DNA of 64,000 bases from Carallia brachiata. Lineage: Eukaryota; Streptophyta; Magnoliopsida; Malpighiales; Rhizophoraceae. A model generated the notes under the pieces. It saw nothing but the letters and a program-made list of their open reading frames with translations, was not told the DNA's origin and made no database searches. The stretch covers positions 1,526,718-1,590,717 of the forward strand of contig JADCRB010000064.1 of the NCBI GenBank assembly GCA_021464245.1, in the 5' to 3' direction. The position numbers were made by a program, and so were the translations under genes. Position 1 is the first letter of the stretch; every line of letters begins with the position of its first letter. Shown in pieces: positions 23,788 through 35,870 of the stretch.

Positions 23788-24790
23788 AGAACCCCTGACA
23801 TGAAATATGGTAATTCAAGCTACCTCAGATCATTGAACTTTCTTTGATGGGTTAGATTTCATTGCTAATGTCAGATCCGCTGGAACTGAGATCTAAAACA
23901 ATGTGATCTTCTAGATTTGAAGACAAACTACCCCGCAAGAAAGGCATTAAGATAAAATAATAGGACAATTACTCTAAATATTAGTTCAAGTAATGACTGA
24001 TTTTATTGACAAGAAATATAATTAAGAGTTCAATTCTTACCCTCTGTTTTCTCTTGATATCAGTTTAACTCTCATTCAAGACTAAAAAAATAAAAAAGGA
24101 CAATTTATTGCACAAGGCTATCATGTCATATTTGTGGGCTCTATATAAATATTTATAATCACTAAATCATAATAAAATATATTTTTTTTAAGAATTCACT
24201 TTATTTAGCGTGGTTGAAGGGGTGTGCTTTTAACTAAGAAGTTTGGAGTTCATATCTCAGTCATTTCCTTCGCTTGCCTCTTTCCTAATAATGAGCTACT
24301 ATCACCTCTAAAACAAAAAAAAAAAGGAGCAACATTTCTATTATACCAAAGCTCTCCTTCTGTTAAGAGAAAACGACACAATTTTTCTTTTCAATTTGTT
24401 GATTTGCCCTTTATAATTCTGGAAGGTACATTCAATTACTATTTCTTTTTTTGCCTAAAAGGTACATTCAATTATTCATCATTACTGAAATTACTTTAAT
24501 TTTAATTTACAGATTTGGTGACTGATATATTCACAATATATCTTTTTTTTTTTGATAAAAAAATTATTCATCATGACTAAGCACGTAAGCATCTGATGCA
24601 TTGGTATACTCTTGGACACCTAATTTTCTTGTTGAAGAGAATTAAGTTTATTGATTCCCAAATGAAACGATTTTCACGATTAATTGCACAACAGAACTGT
24701 AAGCGGATCTTGTTAGCTCCTGCAAAAAGTATTACCTAATTTTACTTTCACGTTATTTAATAACTTTTACATTTTGGTACATCTTGTTAA
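23788..24790. repeat. Block B DNA between the LTR element and copia
   Basis: Resumes block homology right after the LTR element (matches 54945-55930 in C and parts of 12080-12250 and 13150-13420 in A). The last five bases, GTTAA (24786-24790), are the copia target-site duplicate. No gene. Confidence 0.65.
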
Positions 24791-24997
24791 TGTTGAAGTT
24801 AATCCAGATTTAATTCTTAATTATTGTTTAAGTAGAATTGGTTGTTTAGTGTGTTTCCATATTCAGGTAGAATTATGATTTTGTTCTACTAGTATATAAG
24901 GACATGTGATTTATGTTTTGTGGGTGTGCTTCTCATTATTATTGTGTGACATTATTCGGTTAATAAAATTAGTAGTGTTAAGTTAATTAAGCTAATA
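24791..24997 (+). repeat. 5' LTR of the copia element
   Basis: 207 bp, TGTTGAAG...GCTAATA; the expected CA end has become TA. By eye it differs from the 3' LTR by about 16 substitutions and several 1-3 base indels, implying a fairly old insertion. Confidence 0.93.
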
Positions 24998-24998
24998 G

Positions 24999-25010
24999 TG
25001 GTATCAGAGC
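24999..25010 (+). other. Primer-binding site (tRNA-Met type)
   Basis: TGGTATCAGAGC one base after the 5' LTR, complementary to the 3' end of initiator tRNA-Met as in most plant copia elements. Confidence 0.93.
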
Positions 25011-25810
25011 CTGGTTGATGGAGAAGTCACCGTCATCGAGTTTTGGATCCAATTAGTTGAAAATAAGTATTGATTACGTAATTTTGTTCAGTTTGTTTGA
25101 GTTAAGTGCTAGCAAAATTGTCGTTGTCAGATATCGTGAGAGATATCTGATCTAAAACGAAGAAAAAGGAGCTGCCGGAGCATCGCTGGAAAGTCACCGG
25201 AGCCCAGCCGAAGCCTCATCTGGCCGTCTACACGCCGCCGTAATCACCAATTTTATCGCCGGACACCACCATCTGATGCGCAGACCGGCGATCTTCCTAA
25301 ATCTGGTGCCCACGCGCCAGAAATATAGCCGGAAACTCACAGATCGACATAAGACCAAAAGAATCCAACCACCGATTTCACGCCGTTTCTGCCTCCTCCA
25401 ATCACCGCCGTGCAACGAAAGCCTCGAAAATCACTTCCCCGGCCACTGATCCTCTTTCCCCAACCTTCAATTCGCCGATTCGTAGCCGGAAAGTGACCGG
25501 ACAAAGCCATCAGTCTTCTTTTCGTTTGTCCAGTCGATTTCAACGTTCAGCCACCATTTTCCACCGTTTCTATCGTCGTTTGCCCCTCTTCTAGCCACCT
25601 TCCACCTGAGGAGGAGCTCCAGATTCTTTGCCGGCAGGAGTTAGCTTGCCACCATCGCCGACACTCATCTTTGTTGCCGATGATTGCTTGGGTTACCAAC
25701 GGCAGCTTGTTTATTTTGAGGAAGAAAAAGGAAAAAAAAGGGGGGGGGGGCAGATTGAAGAAAATAAAATTAGGGGGTCAGATTTGAAAAATTAGAATTT
25801 TTGGAACACG

Positions 25811-26815
25811 ATGAATTTTAATATGAATGACAGTATTTCAGTTTCTGTTCCTGTTTAGATGGGAAAAATTACAACCGATGGTGTGTGCAATGAAAGTGTT
25901 ATTTGACTACAACGAGTTACTTAGTGTCGTAGAGAACAGAGTTGAAGAGATTGCTGTAGATGCAACAGAAGTACAACGAACTGCTCATCGAGATATGCAG
26001 AAAAGGATAAAAAGGCACTTATTTACTCATTAGGCAGTCAATGATGATAGTTTTGAGAAAATTACATGCAACTACGTCTAAACGAGTATGAGATATTTTG
26101 ACGACGTCTTTTCAAGGTGCAGATAAAGTGAAGAAGGTGAAACTCCAAACCTTACGACGTCAGTTTGAGTTGTTGCAGATGGAAACCTCAGAAACGGTTT
26201 CAGTTTATATTGGTAGAGTTCTTGCCCTCACGAATCAGATGAAAGTTTATGGAGGCAGCTTAATGATGAAATTAAAGTTGAGAAGATTTTGAGGACACTC
26301 ACACCGCGATATGAGCACATCGTGTTGCAATTGAAGAAGTACATGATTTGTCGGAGATGTTAGTTGATGTATTGACGGGCACGTTGCAAGCTCACGAACA
26401 GCGCATGAATGAGAAGCGCATTGAGAAGCCAGTCGAGCAAACCCTTGAGAGTCAAGCTCTCATCAGAGGAGAGCAGAATGATTAATCACAACAGAGGCAA
26501 AATTTCTCTCGTGGAAGAGGAAGAGGACGAGGACGTGGTGGATTTTACAACAATCGAGGTCGTGGAGGTCGCTACAATAATTATGGAGGTGGAGACATTT
26601 ATCCGAGAAATGCGAACCAGACTAACAGAGGTCGTGATCGAGGCCGAGGCCAAGGAAAATGAAGGCAAGATAAATCTAATATTGAGTGTTATTCATGTCA
26701 CAAGCGTGACCACTATTCTCATGAGTGTTGGTCGAAGGAAAATAATCAGACAGCACATTGTGCACAAGAGCATGCACAAAAGAGAGATGGTGATGAAAAT
26801 CAAGCCCTCATGATG
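25811..26815 (+). pseudogene. Copia gag, frameshifted
   Basis: Begins ATG at 25811 (MNFNMNDSISVSVPV) and meets a stop at once because a base is missing before the DGKNYNRW-like block (about 25858). Later pieces in changing frames: MKVLFDYNELLSVVENRVEE (25888 on), LQTLRRQFELLQMETSETVS (26140 on), an RG-rich stretch near 26500-26650, and a CCHC zinc knuckle ([14 protein letters not shown]) at 26687-26730. This is the UBN2/DUF4219-type gag of plant copia elements. A leader of about 800 bases between PBS and gag has no clear ORF. Confidence 0.85.
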
Positions 26816-28417
26816 GTTACTGCAGCCACTGAAACACCAAATTACAACACATGGTTCTTGGACACTGGATGCACCAATCATATGTGTGTAAAGAAGGAGC
26901 TTTTTGTGGATCTTGATGAGTCAATCCGCTCCACATTTAAATTTGCTGATGATAGCAACGTTCGAGTGATGGGAAAGGGCCGAATTCTCATTAAGTTGAA
27001 GAATGGAGACCATAATTACATCTCAGATGTGTTCTATGTGCCAGATATGAAGAGCAATCTTCTTAGTTTGGGCCAATTGCTTGAAAAGGGGTATAACATT
27101 ATGCTACGTGATAACTGTCTCTCAATCACTGATGGTAGAGGTACACTTATACTCAAATCCCCTTTAACTAAGAACCAGATGTTTCGAGTTGATAGTGCCA
27201 CAGATGTTTATACTTGTCTAAGTGCTGTTGTGAAAGACGAATCTTGGTTGTGGCATCTTCGGTTTGGTCATTTAAATTTTCGCAGTTTGAAGGCGCTTGC
27301 ACAGGATAATATGGTGAAAGGTTTGCCCAGGATTGATCATCCGAACCAGATATGTGAGGCTTGTATCCTTGCAAAACAGAGCAAATTGCCTTTTGTGGAA
27401 AGGAAAACTTGGTGCAAGGCATCCAGTCCAGCTTATTCACTCTGATGTTTGTGGTCCAATGAGTGTTCCATCAATCGGGAAGAATAGGTACTTTCTCACA
27501 TTTATTGATGATTTTTCAAGGAAGACATGGGTTTATATCATGCCGAGGAAGTTTGAAGTGTTTGATTGTTTTAAGAAGTTTAAGGCATTTGTTGAGAGGC
27601 AAAGTGGCTGTTATATAAGGTTTTGCGGACTGATAGAGGTGGTGAATATGTTTCTAATGAATTCAATGAGTATTGTGAAGAACATGACATAAAGCATGAA
27701 GTTACTTTTCTCTACACACCACAACATAATGGAGTTGCTGAAAGGAAGAACAAATCGATAATGAATATGGTTAGAAGCTTACTGAAAGCCAAATGAGTGC
27801 CTTATCCCTTTTGAGCAGAAGCTGTTTTGTGTTCTGTTTACTTGTTGAATAGGTGTCCAACAGCAAGTATTCAGAGTATCACTCCTGAAGAAGCATGGAC
27901 CAGTTTTAAGTCTAGTGTGAAGCATCTGAAGGTATTTGGTTCGATTGCTTATGCACATATTCCTGCTGAGACGAGGACAAAGTTAGATGATCGAGGAATG
28001 AAGACAATTTTGATTGGTTATTCAAAGGGAGGATACAAGTTATTCAATCCCGTGACAAAGAAGGTGATTTTGAGCAGAGTTGTGACTTTTGCAGAAGATG
28101 AAGCTTGGAAATTTGATGTTGAGGAGCACAATGATTCTCAGAGACGTCCTATTGCTATTTTGGGAGAAGAGGAGTCTCAAGTTGTAGTCCCTAATGTAAA
28201 TAGGGAAGTTGCCCCAGTTTCTGCTCAGAATCCAATACCACAAGCTCCCCAAGAGAATGAAAGATCGAGGAAAAATCGCCAACAGTCAGTTAGATTACAA
28301 GATTATGAGGTAATCCCTGATGATGCTATTAATGATAATGGAGATTTGGTGCATTTTGCGATGTTTGTAGATTGTGAACTTGTATCGTTTGATGAGGCGA
28401 TTCAAGACCCTAAGTGA
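26816..28417 (+). pseudogene. Copia protease and integrase part of pol
   Basis: Protease motif [11 protein letters not shown] at about 26851-26884, the GAG-pre-integrase zinc-binding region ([29 protein letters not shown], 27247-27400), then integrase ([27 protein letters not shown]) from about 27430. A frame change near 27410 separates the two halves. In the integrase core two Trp codons have become TGA (27794 and 27812). The integrase C-terminal region (LNRCPTASIQSITPEEAW on) is open to 28417. Confidence 0.9.
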
Positions 28418-29915
28418 GTGAATGCAATGAATGAAGAAATTAAGGCGATTGAGAAGAATAAGACTTGGGAGCTTATTAAAATCCCACGAGGTCACAAAGT
28501 TATTGATGTGAAGTGAGTTTTCAAGACAAAGAGGAAGTCAAATGGAGAAGTAGAGGGATACAAGGCAAGATTTGTAGCTAAAGGATTTGAACAACGTCCT
28601 GGTTATGACTACCATGAAGTTTTCTCCCTGTTGCTCGCATGGAAACAGTTAGACTCATATTGCTTTGGACTGCTCAGAATCGTTGGAGAATTCATCAAAT
28701 GATGTGAAGTAAGCTTTTCTCAATGGTCCACTTGAAGAAGAAGTTTTTGTGAAGCAACCTCCAGGTTTTGTAAAGGAAGGTAGTGAAGAGAAAGTGTATA
28801 AGTTGAAGAAAGCGTTGTATAGATTGAAGCAAGCACCTAGAGCATGGAATAAGCGCATTGATTCTTTCTTTCATGAAGTTAATTTTCAGAAGTGTTCATC
28901 TGAGCATGCCTTATATGTGAAAGTTAATGATGATGGTGATATCTTGTTAGTATGTTTATATGTTGATGACTTGATCTTCACAGGCAACAATCCCAGAATG
29001 ATTGAAGACTTTAAAAAGTCGATGATGAGTGAGTTTGAAATGATTGATTTGGGCCTAATGTCATATTTTCTTAGCATTGAAGTGATTCAAAAAGATGATG
29101 GAATCTTTATTTGGCAGAAGAGATATGCTACAGAGTTGTTGAAGAAGTTTCAGATGCATGATTGCAATCTTGTGAGAACACCTATTGAAGTTGAAACTAA
29201 ATTGTCTAAGGAAGGCAATGACGCACCTGTTGATTCCATACATTTTAAGCAGATTGTTGGAAGTTTGAGGTACTTGACATGCACAAGGCCCGACATATCT
29301 TATAGAGTTGGTTTGATTAGCAAGTTTTTGGAGTCTCCGCGTCAATCTCATATGCAAGTTGCTAAGAGGATTATGCGGTACATTAAAGGGACGTTTGATC
29401 ATGACCTACTTTATACTTCATCTAGGAATTGTGCTCTTGTAAGCTATTCTGATAGTGATTGGGGTGGAGATGTTGATGATCGAAGAAGTACTTCTGGTTA
29501 TTGTTTCAATTTTGGCACAGCAGCTTGTTCGTGGTCATCGAAGAAACAACTAATTGTTGCACTTTCGACTTGTGAAGCAGAATATGTAACTGCAGCTTCC
29601 AGTGCTTGTCAAGTAGTTTGGTTGAGGAATTTATTGAGTGTGATTCATGTTCCAGTCGAAGGTCCTACAAGGATATTTGTTGATAATGTTTCAGTTATTA
29701 ATTTGGCAAAGAATCCAGTGACGCATGGAAGGAGTAAGTATATTGATACTCGTTTTCATTTTTTGAGAGATCAAGTTGATAAAGGAGAGATTGAATTGAC
29801 TTATTGCAAGTCTGAAAATCAAGTTGCAGATATTCTCACGAAACCGTTGAAGTATGATGCGTTTGTAAAGTTGAAGCAGATGTTGGTAATGCAAGCATCA
29901 CCAAATCAGGATTAA
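28418..29915 (+). pseudogene. Copia reverse transcriptase and RNase H
   Basis: RT start EIKAIEKNKTW near 28434, then KWVFKTK with Trp as TGA at 28514, a shift near 28630, and an open 388-codon frame from about 28749: KQPPGFV, ALYRLKQAPRAWNKRID, catalytic CLYVDDLIFTG near 28955-28985, RNase H blocks DWGGDVDDRRSTSGYCFNFG, STCEAEYVTA and SKYIDTRFHFLRDQV, ending QADILTKPLK-like (VADILTKPLK) before the TAA at 29913-29915, which overlaps the polypurine tract. Confidence 0.92.
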
Positions 29916-29921
29916 GGGGGA

Positions 29922-30124
29922 TGCTGAAGTTAATCCATATTTAATTTTTAATTATTGTTTAAGTAGAACTTGGTTGTTTAGTGTGTTTTCATATTTGGAT
30001 AGAATTAGGATTTTGTTTTACTAGTATATACGGACTTATGATTTATTTTTGTGGGTGGCTTCTCATTATTGTGTAACATTATTCAGTTAATAAAATTAGT
30101 AGTGTTAAGTTAATTAAGCTAACA
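29922..30124 (+). repeat. 3' LTR of the copia element
   Basis: 203 bp, TGCTGAAG...GCTAACA, partner of 24791-24997. The first dinucleotides keep TG...CA apart from a T to C change at position 3. Confidence 0.93.
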
Positions 30125-31763
30125 GTTAAAATGTATAAAAATCTCATAATGATAAAATACAAAATTTGACGTGATTTATAATATTTTTAAATTTTTTTCT
30201 CAAGGCTTTCTCTGTTATTGACTTGAGTTTTTAGGTGGATTGGAAGTTCCAAAAAGTTTATTTGATACATGATATTCATGTTTTATAATTTATTGATTTT
30301 CTAATATTACATTCCTCTCAACTCACAAGTATGTCATAGAGATATAATTTTATTCACTGAATTGAGTTTAGTCATCGTAAGATTTAATTAGCTAGCTAAT
30401 TTTGTGGAGTGTCTCTTTGACGTTGTCAAACGTTGATAAGATTTGATGTTTTCAATTCAAAATGTCCCTTTCTCTTATTATAAATCAAGGAATAGCCCAT
30501 CAATCAATGTTATTGTCGAACAGATAAATATTATCGCTATGGATATTCTCTTTTTATATATTCTTTTAACGTCGCTATTGATATTCTCTCACCACGCTAA
30601 TGTACAACTGGTAGCATACCAAAAAAGAAAAAAAGAAAGAAAAAAAAAGTCCTAAAAACAATTTAAAAATTCTCTACAGATACAAATTTTATGATCGCAA
30701 ATAGGCACAAAAAGATTTTATACTATACATTATTTTGTACCATAAGAATAATATTTTGTATAATATATAAGAGACTTATAATAAAATAAAAGACTTTACT
30801 ATAAAATTTTTGTATGTTATATAAAATATTATTGATATTTTATATATAATATAAAATTGTTTTGCATTTATATATTCACTCTCAAAACAATATTTTACAT
30901 TAGTATTCTTGTAGATTGAGCGTATCTCTCAATAAAAATTTTCTGAGTTTTTTAGGAATTTTTTTCTCAATAAAAATTTCACTTTTTTTTTTTTTTTTTG
31001 TCTTCTAAAACTCCTAGTTTAGCAGTTGTTGGATGGGATGAAGGAGGGATAAGGAAAATAAACCATGCAGAAGGGGACCGGGGTGAGGTCGAGGTGTGGG
31101 TTCCGTCGGCACTTTTTTTTTTCCTTAAAAACGTTTATGATATTCATATAATTAAGATAAATATATAAGATTAATGGTAAAAATGTGTATATAATAATTA
31201 AAAAAATTGTTATTTGTTTGTATTATCCTTAAAAGAATTTATACATATATTCTATTAAAAAAAAATAGACTTCTAGAATCGAGTTTTGCTCGAATTACAA
31301 CAAACATTCTATTTTGTATAATAATAATATATTTTTTTTATAATATGAAAAGTCTGTATTTTTTTTATTGTATAAAATGAAAGTCTTATTCCAATAGGAT
31401 AAAAACCTAAATATTAAAGTGTAACGATATTTTATTTTATTTATTTATGTATATATGTTAAAATTTTTCTAATCAAAAACAAAAAAAAAAAAAATTGTGT
31501 CTCGTGGATCTTACGTGGGATCCATATCCATGTCTCTCTCTTTCATCTTTTTTCTGTGAAACTGTACCTGGACGTGAGGGATAACTACTTTCGTCGCTGA
31601 ATAAAGTGCCCCTCACTGTTCAAGTTTCTTTGGCTTTGTATTAAAGCCGTTCTTGTTATCTCAAACGCGTACGATTGCGGACGTGCATAATTTTCCATCA
31701 AAACAAACAGAACCGCGTGATGACAGATAATCTCGTACGATACCATTTTCTCCCACAAACCAA
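30125..31763. repeat. Block B non-coding DNA after copia
   Basis: Homologous to 55924-56750 and parts of 58480-59100 in C, and to 13780-14680 and 16700-17560 in A. B lacks the stretch present at about 14690-16690 in A and 57030-58440 in C; the gap falls near 30985-31015 at a poly-T run. No gene recognised. Confidence 0.6.
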
Positions 31764-32069
31764 GGGTCGTTTGGTTCGTAGGATAGAATCGCAATCGGAA
31801 TCGGAATTAGAATGGAATTAGAATCGGAATGACTAAAATTATAACGTGTTTGGTTTATTCCGGAATAGGAATCGAATTCCCTTATTGTTGTTTGGTTTAG
31901 TAAGGAATCAGAATCAAAATTATTTTCTTAAACTATTTAAATAATTTAAAATTAAAAAATTATTAACATGAAATTAAAAAATATAAAATACAAAAAATAT
32001 TATAATGTAAGTTCAAATTAAAATATATTAAATTACCATAAAAATAAAATTAAAAATTATAATAAAAAC

Positions 32070-32102
<33 letters not shown>

Positions 32103-32747
32103 TATACTTCACAATGACGACCATAAATAGAAAATCCAAAAAGAAAATCTTAACATAAAATTTTATTGTTATTATAATAATAATCATTTGTTAATTTATA
32201 ATTTAAATATTTTTTAAATTTAAATTTTTTCTAATTATAATACTATGACATATTATCATTAATATAGTAATGGTAATGACAATAATAACAATACAATAAC
32301 AATAAAATTGTTATTATTATTATTATTATTATGAAACTAAATATTGTAGATATTATAAAATAATTTATAAAATAAATAATAATTATTTTAACTATAATTA
32401 TATTATTTTTACATTTAATATTATCTTAAGTTTTGAAATATTTATTTTTTATTATAAATAAAAACATATTATTATTTATGATAAATAAAATAAAAAAAAG
32501 GAATATAATAACAATATAGAAATAAAAACATGGGAAAGTGGAGAAATTTGGGAATTAAAGTTAAGAGGGGAATGGAAATGATTGATGTAGTAAACTTGGG
32601 AATCATGATTCCCTTAAAAGGAGGAATTTCATTCCTCTTTTTAAGGGAATGAGAATCTATTTTTTATAAAACAAACAATAGGAATGAGAATTAAGTAGTT
32701 GATTCTCATTCCCACGTTACTTTTTTCCTAAACAAACACCCCCCAGT
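31764..32747. mobile_element. MITE-like insertion of about 1 kb
   Basis: Blocks A (17560) and C (59095) read CAAACCCAGTCTCTGT without a break, while B has about 985 extra bases between CAAACCAA and CAGTCT. The ends are imperfect inverted repeats: GGGTCGTTTGGTTCGTAGG at the left and CCTAAACAAACACCCCCC at the right. The inside is very AT-rich, with (AAT)n at about 32070-32100 and (ATT)n at about 32308-32332 that can pair. No transposase. Superfamily not determined, and no sure TSD. Confidence 0.65.
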
Positions 32748-34464
32748 CTTTCTCTTAAACTCACAAGGCCCCTCTTTCTACCCACTCTTCAAGAGTGCAA
32801 TTAAGTCGTGATTTGGACCTCGACGGCTCCTATTGATCCTCCTCTGAAAGTCATGGAAAGGGAAAAGAGGATAAAAATGACACTCATTGTCTTGCCAAGT
32901 AATATTTTACGGTCCAATTGGACTTGAGAGTCTTCCAAGTCTACATTGGTTTCAGTAGGATAGGCTATGAAGCTCACATCAATTGTTAGGAGATACAATT
33001 GAATGGATAAATGTTGATAGGTTGATGATTTTTATGTTGAATTATGTGTTTAATAAAACTGAAATTATTATTTTTGAAACTAAAATTGATATTTTTGAAC
33101 CAGTTGTTATTTTTACATTTCAAAAATATCAGTTACAATTTCAAAAATAACAACTGTACTTTCGTTCGACACAAAACTTCAAAACAAAAGTATCGGGATA
33201 CGTAATTGCACTCTAATTGAATAGGACGTGATCTCCCGTTCACATAAAATCTATAATTTATAAAGCCGAGTTTTGAGTATTTTGCAAAAGGATTGTTTAA
33301 TTTTATAGTATTAATAAAAATAATTAAAATTATAAAAATTAGTTTTTATAAATAGAATTAAATTATAAAAAATATTTATTTTAATAAAATTAACTAATTA
33401 AAAAATTAAAAAATTCATTTTTAACATACAATTATGAATATAATAGAGCATCACAATATGCAAAGTGTCTGTATTTACAAGATTTATGAAGGATTAAATG
33501 TACAAAATTTTACCATTATTTTGATAACAATGTTATTTTATGATTTAAATAAGCCTCCCAAATATATTCTAATAACATGCTAACTAAAATTTTTAGTAAA
33601 TTTTAGAAGAGATTTAAATAATTTTTAAATGAGTTGTTCATAAATTTTATCGAGTAGAGTTTATTCTTATTTAAACTTAGTTCATTTATAAATGAGATTT
33701 GATATCGAGTTTTAAAAAAACTTTTATTGAGTTGAATCACAGTGTTTTAATGAACATGATTTGTTTATACCTCTAAATGAGTGTAGTTTATTCCAGCAAG
33801 AATCTGTGAGTTGTTTTGTTATTTCGTCTTGCAAGTTTTTTTTTTTTCGGGGACCAACAAGAAATTTAAGTCAACAAAATTGAAAAAAAAAACAACAAAA
33901 AAACCACTTTGTGATGAGATCAAAACTAATTTGATGAAGATGGTAAATCGAGTATAAGAAAACAAGAAGAGTTAGGAAGTGAAACATATTTTCCTTTGGT
34001 TTTGTAGATAATATACAATGGGTAACTTTTTTAATTCACATAGTTCTCATACTTTCCTTCTCAATGTTAAAATTGATAGTCTTATTTTTTAGTGCTTCCC
34101 AGATGCTTGTCTTCTACAAAATAAACGTTATTAATTTAGTGGATAAAACTGAAAATTTTTATGTTAACGAAACAGTTTATTAATAGGTTGATTTTAACAA
34201 ACGGTCCATACTAAAAAATGCTTATTACAAATCACCAAAGCCTACCCTAAAGGACTTTATTAGAAAGTTTTTAATTAGACTCATATTTTTTTGATAAATA
34301 TAATTTATTTATAATTTTATAATAAATAATAAGTGAGATTCGCTTACAAAAAAAAATTATGTGATATAAAATCGTTAGTGAGTTTTACTTAACTAATAAA
34401 AGAGTAAAAATAACAAATAATTATTAATAAATATCAATAAATGCACATTATACCATGCTGTTAT
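32748..34464. repeat. Block B DNA leading to the UGT 3' end
   Basis: Matches 59110-59940 and 61630-62650 of block C, for example ATTCCAGCAAGAATCT near 33792 and CTTATTACAAATCACCAAAG near 34220. No coding sequence; the end near 34464 is the UGT 3' UTR side. Confidence 0.6.
33008..33208. mobile_element. Possible small foldback insertion
   Basis: About 200 bases absent from block C (59896-59910). They are flanked by similar CAATTGAATGG (32996-33007) and TAATTGAATAGG (33209-33220) and contain inverted repeats such as GTTGTTATTTTTACATTTC near 33105 against a downstream complement near 33150. Weak candidate. Confidence 0.3.
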
Positions 34465-35870
34465 TCATTCCTTGGAAACAAAATGCGCTAAAGATTTAAA
34501 ATCTTTAGCTGCATTGCCATGTGGTCCGGCGGCATTCACGACGACCTGCTTCAGGGAACCGACAGCCTCCCTCATTTTCCTGCCATTCTCAGAGTGAAAA
34601 ACTAGGTCCAAGCACTTAAGCATGCCAGACTTGGTGATAACTCCACCCTCGAGCACCACACCAATCCCCCACACCTCCTCGACCATCCTTGCATTCATGT
34701 GATTATCAGTCCAAACAGGCCTGCATATCATTGGTACACCACAAAGAATGCTTTCAGCAATGGAGTTGATGCCGCAGTGTGTCACAAATGCACCGATGGC
34801 TGTGTGAGCCAAGACTTGACTTTGGGGCGCCCACGGAACCACCTTTCCTTGCATTCTAGTTCTCTCGAGAAACCCTTCTGGCAAATACTCCTTATATTTG
34901 TCCTTGAGTGACCAAAGGAATGGAACACCCGTGGCTTCAAGTGCCTCGGCCAATACCACTAGCTCGACTTGAGGCGGCAACACCACGGTTCCGAAGCCTA
35001 TGTATACAACAGAATTAGCTGCCTTTTGACCGTCCAGCCATGGTAAGCATCCGGTCGTGTCTTGACCTGTGGGTGGTGGAAGCGGCACTGGGATGGTTAG
35101 GAAACCTACGTAGAACAGATTCTGAAACTTGGACTTGAGATCATTGGTGAGAAGTGCTGTATCTAGCTCTTCATACCAATTCATCACCACAGCACACGCC
35201 TTGGGTAACCGCACAGACATTTCTCGTAACGAGGTCAATACGGGTGTATCAGGGTAATTTTTATCCCTCGGAACATTTCCTGGGCTAAGTCTCCTATACG
35301 TATTGTGGATAAACCTGGAATGGCTTCCAGGGTTTGGTATTCTGCAGACTGTCCTCCTTCAGCCTCTTTAGCCTCCGTGTAAAGCTGTTGAATCAAATCC
35401 ATTTGCAAGTGTGCTGACAAGGCATAGGGCGGAGGCATCCAAAGTGCCACCCAGGGAACATTCATCTCCTCCGCCGTTTTTCCCACTGCAGACAACAGAA
35501 TGGCATCCGTCATCAGGCAAGTGACCCTCCTGCCACTGTCCGTCACGGCCTCTTCTAACCCACGTTTAATGTTTTCTGGTAAAATGCTGACAAAAAAAAC
35601 AGCTTCCTCTTGGGGGGCTATTGGCTTATCATGATCCCCTTTTGGCATGCCATCGTCCACATTGTAGGTTTTGATGTTTGGCAAGCTGCAGTTCTGCGCA
35701 GATAACAACATGGACCTGTTGCACTCTGGAGTACTAATAAAAGAGAACCGCACCCTTGGGAACTGGGCTGCCAGTTTGCCCATCAGGTTGAAGAGACCGA
35801 ATGGGTGGCTTGTGAATGGCCATGAAAAGACGACTACATGTCCCTCCCCTGAGAATTCAGTGATCGCCAT
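34465..35870 (-). pseudogene. UGT78-like flavonoid 3-O-glycosyltransferase, one-base frameshift (block B)
   Basis: Family 1 UDP-sugar:flavonoid/anthocyanidin glycosyltransferase, soluble, no intron. ATG at 35870 (MAITEFSGEGHVVVF; the codon before it is TTG). H22 in WPFTSH fits the catalytic His and the Asp in CLMTDAI fits its charge-relay partner. The C-terminal half has the PSPG box starting WAPQSQVLAHTAIGAFVTHC. In that box residue 22 is Ile where Trp is usual and residue 44 is Asn where Gln (glucose) or His is usual. GGVITKSGML after the box is typical of UGT78. Compared with 62.65-64 kb, one T is missing near 35271 (after GDLAQEM), so the frame ends at 35235 and restarts in the next frame to TGA/TAA at 34465. 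All else is intact: young pseudogene or sequence error. Confidence 0.88.

Larger units (their letters stand above)
24791..30124 (+). mobile_element. Ty1/copia LTR retrotransposon, full length, defective
   Basis: 5334 bp with LTRs at 24791-24997 and 29922-30124, a tRNA-Met-type PBS (TGGTATCAGAGC) from 24999, polypurine tract TAAGGGGGA at 29913-29921 and perfect 5-bp TSDs GTTAA at 24786-24790 and 30125-30129. The empty site is visible in block C near 55918-55930 (CATCTTGTTAAAAAG). Domain order gag, protease, integrase, RT, RNase H is that of copia. Every coding part carries stops or frameshifts. Confidence 0.96.

Noticed and set aside
25194..25543. Arg/Gly-rich minus-strand ORFs in the copia leader
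   Set aside because: They lie antisense in the GC-rich leader between PBS and gag and have no recognisable domain.
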